64,000 nt of DNA from Ypsolopha sequella. Taxonomy: Eukaryota; Arthropoda; Insecta; Lepidoptera; Ypsolophidae. A model generated the notes under the pieces. The model saw nothing but the letters and a program-made list of their open reading frames with translations. It searched no databases and was not told the origin of the DNA. Both the position numbers and the translations under genes were made by a program. Below, piece after piece: positions 46,501 to 58,500 of this stretch (the stretch's first letter is position 1; every line of letters begins with the position of its first letter). The stretch is from the NCBI GenBank assembly GCA_934047225.1, contig OW203986.1:11473221-11537220 (forward strand). The letters are read 5' to 3'.

Positions 46501-49500
46501 TAAAGGCTCAGTAAATACTATTTGAGTATTTATCTACCACCCATCTCTAAACATAATATATCATTTAAAATTTAACAAATATGAATATGTTTTTCTGAGT
46601 ATATCAACATTTCTGATTGCGAGCTTGTCAATGGAATTTTTCTATCACATCAAAATTCAGAGATATATTTTTCAAACATCAGTTTTATAAAGAAAGTTTC
46701 AAGTTTTTATACTTTAGAATTCCAATTTTCGAAAATAAAACCAAAAAATTGCAAAATAACAAAAAAACTCGTATATATGTGTAAACATCTATTCGCCAAG
46801 CATTCATATATGATTTTTTGGGACCAGAACTTATTTGGCCTTTATAGTAGGTATTTTGCAATCTAACACACGAGACTAGATTTGCCCTTGTCCCCGTTCT
46901 AGCCTGTGGATTTATAGTCACTAGATATAATGTATATATACGAGTAGATGTACGAGTTAAAGCCATATGTTTATTTAATCCTTGCAGGTACATGTAGCAC
47001 TGATATTTTATTTCTAGATCATAACAAATTCGACGAAACAGTGTAGTTATTGCAAACAAAATTAATATTTTGCAAACTAAGCTACCGCTACTGACTGTCT
47101 GTGTAGGTATAATGTGCTGCTATGAGTCGTTCTCGTAATTTTTTTATTTAAAACTTATGATAGGTTAGGTTAGAATATCAAAACCAAACTCTTAGCTATA
47201 AGACATAGCGAGATAGACGACATCACGGAACTGTTGAATGTGATACTCATGAGTCACACCATAGATAAATACATTATTTATCTATGGTCACACCTAGAAA
47301 ATCTTTGTATCTTTGTAAGTTAGCTTTTAACTCGTTACCTCCATTATAAATTATTTTCTTTTGATGTATCGTAGACTCCAGGACCAAGACAAACCAAACA
47401 TGGTTTCATGGTACTGAAAAATGCTAAAATATAGTACTTGCAACTGAAAATAAATATGATTACCTAAATATATTGATTACCAAATAAATAGTATGGGCAA
47501 TTCTTCCAGGATGACCGCCGGGAGTGGCAAAGTCCTGGAAAGACTTATGTCCAGCAGTGGACGAACTAGGCTGATGGATGGATGTACCTAAATATACACA
47601 CTCCTACACTTTAACTAAAAATTATTTTTATTATTTGGTATCGGAAAGTAGGTAGCATCGGATTAACAAAAACAGAAGCTACGTGTATATATTTTTCTAA
47701 GACAGCCTAAGTGAAGGCCGCTCATAGTGATGTTTCCATCCCAGGCGATTTTTGCTTGGCAAGGTGTGCATTTACGAATTTAAATATAATTATTAGAGGA
47801 TTATCTACATAATGTTTAATTGGAAATTAATGTGAAGTCTTGTGGTTGTTTCTCACGTAAACTCGTGATTGGCAACAAACACGTATCTAGGTAAGTAGTT
47901 AAAATAACCAAAGGCATCATTAATAAATATACATTATGTTGTACATGCTTTAGTCTTCCGAGAATATTTATTTACTGGGTGGTCGATGATGAAAATGCGA
48001 AATATCTAGTGTATGTGTATGCATATAAATATCTAGTGTATGTGTATACATATAAATATCTAGTGTATGTGTATATAAATATCTATGTGTATGTGTATAT
48101 TAAATATCTATGTGTATTGTGTATCCCGAAGAGGACTGCTTCCAACTAAAAACGTCATTTATAACACGCCAGTTATTTTATTTCAATTTATACCTCGTTA
48201 TGTTTATTGTAATGTAAATTATGGTAAAAAAAGTACATTATATCGCTGTTGTGAATTTTTCGTAAATACCTTACATGTTAGATGAGTGACCTTTTTTGGT
48301 TCATCATAAGCCTCAAATTACATACTGTGGCTTCATAAGTGTACAGTAGTTTGCAAATCAACACACCAAATGTTAACTTTTATTGGCCTTCCTTTAGGGT
48401 TAAAATTGTATAAAACTAAGAAGCTTGAACTGGAGGTGACTGTACCAAAACAAATATCGTGCTATTGTCAATGTCATTTGTGGCGAAGACTGACATTTTT
48501 TCATAAACTATTTTAGTAAACACATACCGCCGCCGTTAAAATGCCACGACAATGACATTGCCAAAATGTATGGAGCTACACAAACTATGTAATGAACTCG
48601 CTTTGAGATAATCTTTCAAATAAACAACATATTTTATACTTTTTTGTAGAAAATCGATTGTCAGATATTTTCTCTATCTTTTTAACTATCATTATTCCTT
48701 AAAAACCTCTTAAGCCTCAGTATCAAGGTAAACTTCCGTCCTGCACCAACGTTTTTGTTTTTGGTCTATCCTGCTCTAATCAACTGCCATGCACGCAAAA
48801 TTTCAGTTATTTTGAATTTACGGCTACATTAGGACTTGTAATTAAAAATCCTTTGATAAAAATCCTAATGTCTTAAGTAATGTAATGTTAAAAATTCTCG
48901 CGAGTTTTGAAATTTATAGCATAAAATATATTCATGCCATTACGTAATTTTAAGTTTTTTTAGAGCTGACTTTGCGATTTTCTTCTATCGAGCGAAGTTA
49001 ACGAAATCACATTTTCTTATCTATAGGTACATGTCCTAAATATGTCGTGTTTCATAACATATATTTTTTGTATTTAAAATATGATATACAGTGTGTCCCT
49101 CGTACAAGTGCACATCCGAAAATGGATGAAACTAAATCTAAAGGTATCGACAAAAACAAAGAAAAATTTTTTTTTTTTTTTTTAATCTTTAAAAAATACT
49201 CCACCTGGGTATCTTTGTATGGGACGCGAGCGCAGTGCCTTTGGTTAACCGCTCGTAGAAAATATTGTATTTATGATAGAACGTTGTATTTTTTTTTGTA
49301 AGAAAGATAATGGAATAGGCAATTATAAATAGGATTAAAAAAATAGTAAAACGGGGACATTAATTTGAAAAAAATTACTATTACTGAAAAAAAAAAAAGA
49401 AAAATTAAAGAAATAATCTTTTAGGATATTATTTTCATGGTAATGGTAGTTGATTATGTTTTGTTTTTGATTTGGTATGCAATGTCTATTCTTAAGGAAT

Positions 49501-52500
49501 TATAACAGTTTAATTTCATTGCATTACTCGCGATAGATCAAAAGTTATGACATATTTTATACATAGTCTCCATGGCAGGCAAAAAAAAATTTAAAACGTA
49601 AATTTATAAAACAAAGATTTTCTAAAAAAAAAAAAAAACATTTTTGTGTCGATAAAATAAGGTCTAGTTTCACCCCTTTTCGGATGTGCACATGTACGAG
49701 GGACACACTGTATATGAAACTGCCAAAAGTATATAAATAAAATGTGCATTTGGCTTGGTACGAAGCCTTAAAACAAATGAACGCATATTCGGCATATTCG
49801 ATTTAACCCGATGCGTACTATTGCGTATCTATCTACTACACGCGTAAATACTATGTAGTCGATATCTAGGCAGATTCGATTTTTGCTTACATGTCCCCGG
49901 TTAGCTTATGCTATAATGCAGTATAATAATAATACTCGTATTGGTACATGCCGCCGTGTAGTCTAAGGTACAATGTGTAAGTTAGGGTAATTTGAAGCTT
50001 TAACTTGAAGGTGGCAACACCACACCCAATCAACTATTAGGTCATTTCATAAATCATAAATAGCGTTGATTCCAGGTACGAGTGTTCATCGGCATAATCG
50101 GCGGTACAGCGTTCGCGATGTTCGAGGGAGCCGTGATCGCCATCGTGCGGGAACAGAGCGCCGACTACGGGCTGCAGCGAGTGTACGGCAGCATCGGCGG
50201 GATGATCTCCTCGCCGCTCTCGGGGCTGCTCATCGACTACGCTAGCCGGGGGAAGGGCTACACCGACTTTAGGTACGAGTATGTCTAATTATATGTAAAG
50301 ACTGCTGTCGACTGTACCGCTGCTGACGTATGCGTTCGTCAACTTACATAAAATTGTAATATTTTTGAAAATAATATAATGTACTGTAGCTTGGCTGCAT
50401 TAAACATTTTCTGCAGTTTTTAACAAGATCTGCCATTCTTTTCTAATGAGACTTAAAGAGTAAAGATGCAATTATTGGATTACACATTAGGGTGGGCTGA
50501 AAATCCACTTTTTTAGAAGTAGTGGAATTACGTTGAAGCGGAATATACCTATAAAGAGACCAATAAATTAAAAAAATTGGACCACATCTTCTGGATCCGC
50601 ATTCGAACCAAAGTTTTTATCCACTCCGACCGTTTCCGGTCACCACGTAAACATTTTTCTGACGTCACTAAATTAAACAAACTATTTTAGTCTGAAAAGA
50701 ATCCGCCCGCGCACACCGAAAACGAGACTTCCACACCGTTCCACTCCCAATAAAAAAGCGACCACTTTGACTCCTAGTCTTTTCATGAGTCGCTCCTGAA
50801 CTTGTTTTTGCTGCGCCCCTACAGGGCCTACAGGGCGTCACTTGGCAATAAATAAATGATATGATATGATATGATATGGTCATCTTTACATCTAAGGAGG
50901 CGGCAACCGTGTTTTCGCTTATCCCGTAAAGTATTCCGAACTCCATGAAACAGTAAAAAAAAAAAATTTTTTTTGTGGTATTTTAAAGTTAAATCTATAC
51001 AAGGTGACTTTTTGATCATCGTCCAAATTCATACTGGTGCCTTGGTAAGTGATCAGCATCATGAATCAATAACACTTTTCGTGAAATTCGTAAATTGAAA
51101 TTTCGACTTCCCATAGTAATTCACTCCCAGTCCTGAGTGAATCACTATGGGGAGTCGAAATTTCATTATATGAATTTTACAAAAAAAAAATTGGTTCATG
51201 ATGCTGATCACTTACCAAGGCTTAAGTATGAATTTGGTGATCATTGAACCTTGTTCCTGGTCCCTGGCCGGGTCTCCGGTATGGGTTCGGGCGGCTGATT
51301 GGATTTTACCTTGTATAATATATATTTTACCTATAATTTTAATCGTAAATATATTGCTACATAAATTAAATAAACCTTTAATTTAGTTCATGTACATTTA
51401 TTATTTTATTACATATATTTTCTTTATTAGATTAAATTTGACGTGTAAAAAGTGTATATATCTATACCTGCTTTGCAAAATAAACTATTTGAATTTGAAT
51501 TGAATTTGAATTTGGACGATGTTCACAAATTCACCTTGTATATAAGCACGCGTATATATAAACATCTTAGTAAAACCACGGTGTAGCGGGAAAATTCAAG
51601 TTCTGCGATTGCTACTCGTAGCTGCTTCGCTACGCCGTAGCAAAAATAAAAAGACCGGCTTTGTTTTTATGGAAGAATAATTTGGCCAAGTGCGAGTCAG
51701 ACTGCGCACGAAGGATTCCGTACCACCACACAATACGCGTTCGGAACCTTAAAAACATTATGGTAAATAACAACAAAATAGATGCCATAGCAACATCAAG
51801 ACGACAAACAACAAGGCTCTAAATGGTAGTGACTGATAAACAATTCGGCACCATCTGAACCCTAATTTTTATTATTTCATATTTTACTTTCGATTATAAG
51901 TAAATAACAGTCCGAGCACATTAAAACTTATATAAGATAGATCTGAAATTGCTTGTCTTGAATGACGTTGTACAAATGCTACTTTCTCGAAAATTTTTGT
52001 ATAGGGCTTTAGCGTAGGTTTTTTATTTGCCGTGGTGGAGGCCGTAGGAATACATATTCTGTGGAAATTTCAATTGGATACCTATAACGGCTGAAGCTGT
52101 ACTGAACTGAGCCCTGTGACAGACGGACGGGTAGACGGACAGCGAAGGCTTTGTGATAGGGTCTTTTCCAATTCCGTCCCATACATAAGTAAAATATTTG
52201 TATTCTGCAACAAAATACCCGTAAACTTATTTGACAGGACTAACCTTATTTTGAGCGTCCCGTCTTTGTCTTTTCGATACAGAAAGAAAAAGACAAGACG
52301 CTTAAAAATAAGGTTAGTCCTGTTAAATAAGTTAAGTTCTGTTGCGCCGAATCGACACCATTATCACTTATCTCTGTTTGGTTTTCTCCAGACCAGCGTT
52401 TTACTTGTACGCGGTACTGAAAGTCGCGTCGGGAGCCCTGATGCTGAGCATAGACCTGGAGTTCAAGCAGCCAGCACAGAACCTGCTGGATGACGTCATC

Positions 52501-55500
52501 CATGTGTTGAAGAATATAGAGATGGTGGCGCTCTTCATTGCTTGCTTTATTATGGGTAAGTTTTACAAGCAACAAAGTGCTCAATAATAACTGCGTGTCT
52601 ATGGTTTTTGTGATTTGTCTTATTTTAGATTCAGATTCAGATTCACATTTTTATTTAGTAATAGGTACATGTCACTGTTTTACAAATGTACTTCAGTAAA
52701 ATATAATATGAATTAATAACAATAATTAAGGTATTATTAAAGTAAAATGTATGTATGTCTTACTTATAAAAATAATAGAAAATAAATGTAATTTGGTACA
52801 TAATACGAGTACAATGTCTATTAAAAATAAAATTTAAAATTAAAATGAAATATTACATAGGTACGTCAATAAATGCATCTTTATCAGATAAAAAGCCATA
52901 TGATTCAAATAAATGATTCAATGATCAATACAATAATAAGTCTTTTCTAACAACACCGACTTGATCTGTCTTTTCATTAAGACTTAACAACTCTTGTGGA
53001 ATTTTATTGTATAGTTTGTAAAAAACAACAGCAAAGTTGTTAGAGATCTTTGCTAAGCAAGTAAATGGAACGACAACTTTATCTTTGTTTCTTGTCTCAT
53101 GATTGTGTATATCGCTATTTTTCTTTTCATTTCCTACATTCTTTAAGCATAAACTAAACAAACATAAATAAATACAGAAGGTAATGTCATAACTTTAATA
53201 TCCTTGAATATTTTACGGGAATGTCTAGGTAGTAATTAGAAAATCACCCTAATTGCTCTTTTCTGGAGATTGAATATACGTTCAGAATCCACAGCATTAC
53301 CCCCAAAGAAGAACCCTGCAACACATGACTCTGTGAAAGTAACTAAAGTAGACGGTTTTAGCGGTTATAGTATACCTACCATGAAGTTTTTTGATTGATG
53401 TTTGAGCTACCCGTTTTTTTCGATAGTGCGTGTTTTCGATGAAGAGAATTTGGTTTTTACTTTTTACTAATATTTACGATTGAAAAATAGCTTTCCTTGA
53501 CTGATTCTAGTTGACAGATTTTAAAATAAGCTTTAAAAATAATTATTAAATGAAAAAAAAGGGCCTGGCCAAGTACGTGTCGTGCCAAGTGCAGGGTAGG
53601 GTTCCGTAGTTGCCCGTCACAATATGTGGACTTAGAAGGAGGCTTTTTGTTTGATACTATAAACACATATTAATTGAGTTCACGGTTTAACGGGTAATAA
53701 CTAGTAACTGGTTAACTTGTAAAGCCTACTTAGCTTTGATAGTGTTTCTTTTAATCCCTAAATCGTAAAATGGTTTTCAGACACCCGCAATATTTTTGAA
53801 CACCCTATCCAATGACATCCCACACAATGGGATAAACGAGAAAAAAATCATCCCCACTTTACTTGTAGGGGAGGCAGCAGCCGCAGACAGACAGACAGAA
53901 GGACGGACATGGTGAAATTATAACGGTTCTCTGTTGACTACGGAACCCTGAAAAGCAATGTTCATTTGCCTTTCACGACACATTTCCTGCGTTTCTATAC
54001 CGCAATGTCTATTTTTTATCTTGAATGCATCCTAAAATCTGACAAGGATCTGACCATTTAACATATACTGACGTTACATCCTGCAAATAGTAAAATACTT
54101 ATGTAATCGGTTTATAAGAACGAAAAAATGTATTATTGAAATTACATACTGAAAATCTATTTATTCCAAAAAGATTTTCATTTCATTTATTCCAACGAAT
54201 TTGTAAACGGTGTAATAATAACTATGACATAATGTGAGACATTCGGACACGATATTTCGTAATAGACTTGCACGAGTGTTCAGCAATGTCTAATTATGTC
54301 CAATTGCACACAATACTTTATCAACGACCATAAAAATATTGTCTTTGCATGACATTACTTATAATATTTTAACTAACAATTTCACTAAAAATGCAAGAAC
54401 ACTCGTCATGATATTGTCGTGATACTTGTCATGATACCTGAGACCACGGAATTAGTATTTACATGCCTGAACACCAATCAGAAGCGAGAGCGATTCAGAG
54501 GGTGTGGCTTAAAAAATTAAGACAGACCGTTATCTTTTGGCATTGGTTCTCTAGCGGTGCTATAATACTTTTGGCCAGTTACAGCGCAGAAGTGCGGTGT
54601 TATAATGTAACATTATAACATCGGTCAAACAATGTACGTACTTATAAAAGCGCTTTTGATGTTGTAATTACCATATTGCAGTATGGGATTAGATACAATA
54701 TTTGTGATTCAATAAAAAATACAGATTTTCCCAATTCCAACCCACTACACTAAAGTTTTCCCCAATTTGAACCCCTCTCCCCTGTTGATTCACAGGTACC
54801 GCATGGGGCTACATCGAGAGCTTCCTGTTCTGGCTGCTCCAAGACCTGGGCGCATCTCGCTCGCTGATGGGCATCACTATCACCGTCGGCGGCGTCGCTG
54901 GTCTTCCGCTCCTCGTGCTCTCGGGACCCATCATTAGAAGACTCGGACATGCTAATGTGCTGTTCATTGGCTTCGTTTTCTATGCTATAAGACTGCTTGG
55001 TTAGTGTCTTTGTGTGTTTTAATAGTAATTAGAGAAGCATTGGCGTCCGTATGTCTGTTCCGAGAAATAAGGGCTCTACACAGATTGATGTGACGCATGT
55101 GGTGCAAAATTTTACTAGGATCTCGGGGAAAATGCGATAAAAAATTGTCAAGACGTATTTCCAAGTAGATCACTCCTATTATTAATGTTTTGTGTGAAAC
55201 GGTGGTACTTAGTTAAGGCGATACGTAAAAGTTTTAGCGTCCCTATTACTCCCTATGCGAAAAAACCCTCAGTGCGAGTGGGACGGATTCGTGGAAAAGT
55301 AGCAAAAAGTCGGTTTTTTATTATTATAAAATGTACTAAGCTATTTTGTCAAAAAGATTTTCAAGGAGACTTTACAAATACATAATATCCACATTTTGAA
55401 TGCAATTTCACAATGAAATTAGTTAGAATTACAGAAAAAAATAAAACAATTTACAGGTCTTTTGGGAATTAAATTCTATCGAGAAAATTTCATCCAATCG

Positions 55501-58500
55501 CGTTTTCCTTCAGTGAGAATTTTAATCAAATACTCAATAAAAATTAAATACGTAGATGACGTTATAGTGGAGTAAATGGATTCCAAACAACCCCATATTT
55601 TTTTTGGTATCGCCTTAATCAATCACTATCAATTTTGACATCCCGGTTCGAATCCTGGCGTTCAAACCTGCACTAATGACTTTTTAGAATTTTATTTGTA
55701 TATTCACCATTTCCTGATGGTGAAGATAAACACTTGCATGCCTTAGGGCGCCTCGTCCCAGCGTCATCCGACAATGACTCTATTGATAATAATATTTCTC
55801 TTAAACGGTTTATAAAATTATAAAAAAAATATATACTGTTAGTTAAACCATAATAAACAACTTCGTTTAAGGAAATTATTCTCGCGTATAAAAACAGCAT
55901 GAAAATATTTTTCAAAGTCAAGCTATTTTTAGACTAATTCAAATCACTAATGGTATTTGTTTGGTTGCTATAATTGCTTAGAAAAATCATTTAGGTTTTT
56001 TTTTTTCTATCAATCGGGTCCGTGTGAAAAGTATTATTTTCTCTTATTTTGCGCTATTCGGAAACCCAACAACGTTGTAACGCAGTGTGCGGTGATATGA
56101 ACGTTATTTCAATATAGTTTCTGTCGATATTTGTACAGACAGACGTCGACTCGATGTCGTTGGCGACTACCTGCCTCTTAAAAAACGTGTATTTGTATCC
56201 GAAGTACGGCGATAAGTTACAACCTTTATTACGTTGGGATGCAAAAATCGTTGGTGAAAACAGGATGTACGGTACGAGTGTTGATTATTCTAATAAATTT
56301 CGACACCTCCCGGAAATACCTAAATATTTCGTGTTTGTATGTATTGCGAAGGCCTAAAAATATAGCTTAAAATAAATTTATTTAAATCTCTACAAATTGC
56401 CTCTTGGTGTCAGAAGATTGAGCCTTGCTTAACCCAAGTTAAAAATGCATATGCTATTTACAGACAGAATATTTACTTCATGGACGCGTATGAATAATTC
56501 AATATTATGTCGATAAGTCAAATTGCTAATTTATTCATTCGGTGGCAGAGCTTGTTTGGCCAATTTCGAGTCGAAGTTTCCCCACTACCTATGCCTTGAA
56601 CTAGTGGACAAGATCAATGTTCGGTCAAAGAACGTAATTCTAGCTTGTCGAAACAAGCAATATGTAGCGTAAATAAGTAGCTTTAGCCAATTTTTTTATT
56701 TTTAGGAAGATTTACAGCAAAATTATTACAATAGAAATGTTCTTATACAACTAAATGCCGATAAAAAATCTCCAACAGATAGTTCAAGCTATCGAAAGTC
56801 GAGTTTCAGAACGATAAAATTATTTTATCTTTAATTTACAATATAAAACAAATACTATACAATTGCAGTCCTATTTTTTTTTATTGTTTCCAGATACCGA
56901 CAGACAAAATCTGTCATTGTAGGTATTGTAACTTTTTTATGGAAGAGCTGATATTTTTTTTTGCGATTTGGGTGTTGGTTTCTTAGTTAAAGTTCCGTAA
57001 ACGTTATATTAAGGCGATTACCGTCGCCAAATTAGCAGCTCGATGTTTGTCGGTACGAATATCGACGGAATTAACATAGAAATAAAATTCATATCAGCGC
57101 GCAATGCATAGTGGCTGTTACGACGCTCGCTGCGTCCTTGAGAGGGCGAAATAGGAGAAAATAATACTTTTCACATGAACGTGATTGTTCGATTGAATGA
57201 TCCTATGTTATGTTTATAGCTATCAAGTTTATCTATTGCTCAAAGCATAAATTAATTAAATCGACCAAGCCGCTTAGGAGCAGTAGGGAATTTAAGCCAA
57301 AAAAACATCATTCGGTAGAAATTTGTTTTCATAAAGAAAGTACCCATTTGGCAATACTAAGGCCCTTAACAACACTCAGTATATTTCCTTAGTTGTAACT
57401 ACGTCAGTTTGAAGTACAGTGTAAAAAGTTTAAAATTTTAAAGCTCTAATTTACAGAATCCAATGGAATTCATAGGTATTTAGGTTTTATTGAGGAACTA
57501 TTGAGCAAATTTTAAATTTATGTACCTATTTAGTTTTGTTTAATTACAAAAAAGTGTTTTTTTTTTAATCCACCTGCTAAACGGCTCTTAATAGATCTCA
57601 GTCGTCGTCGACACATCGTAGAATTGGGCATATCATGATCTGCCTAGATATTTTAATATTTATGTAAAAACCAAGATGGTCGCTCCGCTCCGCTCCGCTC
57701 GGCTCCCCAAATGCATTTACATGTAAACCTTACACGCTCCGCTCGTTGTTCCACCTATTTTTGACTTTTGGTGAAAGATTTTCGATTTGATACTTTGCAA
57801 TCTGCCCACGACTTATCGAAAAAACCAATTTGTACCGAAGCTCCTTTTATCACATTTATATTTTTAGTAAGATATCGCTTTTCCAAAGCAAGCAGCTGGA
57901 TCTAACTTTTTACCTTCACTTTTTACATTTCAGGTTATTCTTTGATCTACAACCCGTGGTATTGCCTGATCTTCGAGGCGTTGGAGTCCGTGACGTCATC
58001 GCTGTCGTTCACCGCCGCCGTCACGTACGCTGCACGCCTCTCCTCCACCACCACCGATACCTCAGTACAAGGGCTGCTCGGCGGATTGTACTATGGAGTT
58101 GGTTAGTTGGCGTGCATGTACTACATATAATCATCACCATTAGCAACTCGTCTCCACCCACTGCTGGACACTGCGCCTCCAATTTCTATATTTTTATAAA
58201 AATACTTGTAATGTTTCACAAAAGACAGTTTAACATCTCCAACCAGCTTAGCTTTATGGCATAATCCAGGAACAATAAGAATACAATTAAATACCATGAT
58301 GAATGATATAAATAATAATAATAATATAAATAATAACAATATGATGTTTACATTCCAGATGGTAAATAATAATACCTGAGAGAGTAAATTTTTGTGTTAT
58401 TAACAAAGATTTCAAAAGTTTAGATGAGCCCTGGCACCTAAAATCTATTGCATTGTTTTTGAATGTGTTTTGAATGTGAAATGTCACATTTTTGGCTTTA

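Noticed and set aside
46685..47059. 124-codon minus-strand open frame
   Set aside because: Lys/Tyr/Ile-rich composition follows from AT-rich DNA; no domain pattern, no splice sites and no second copy.
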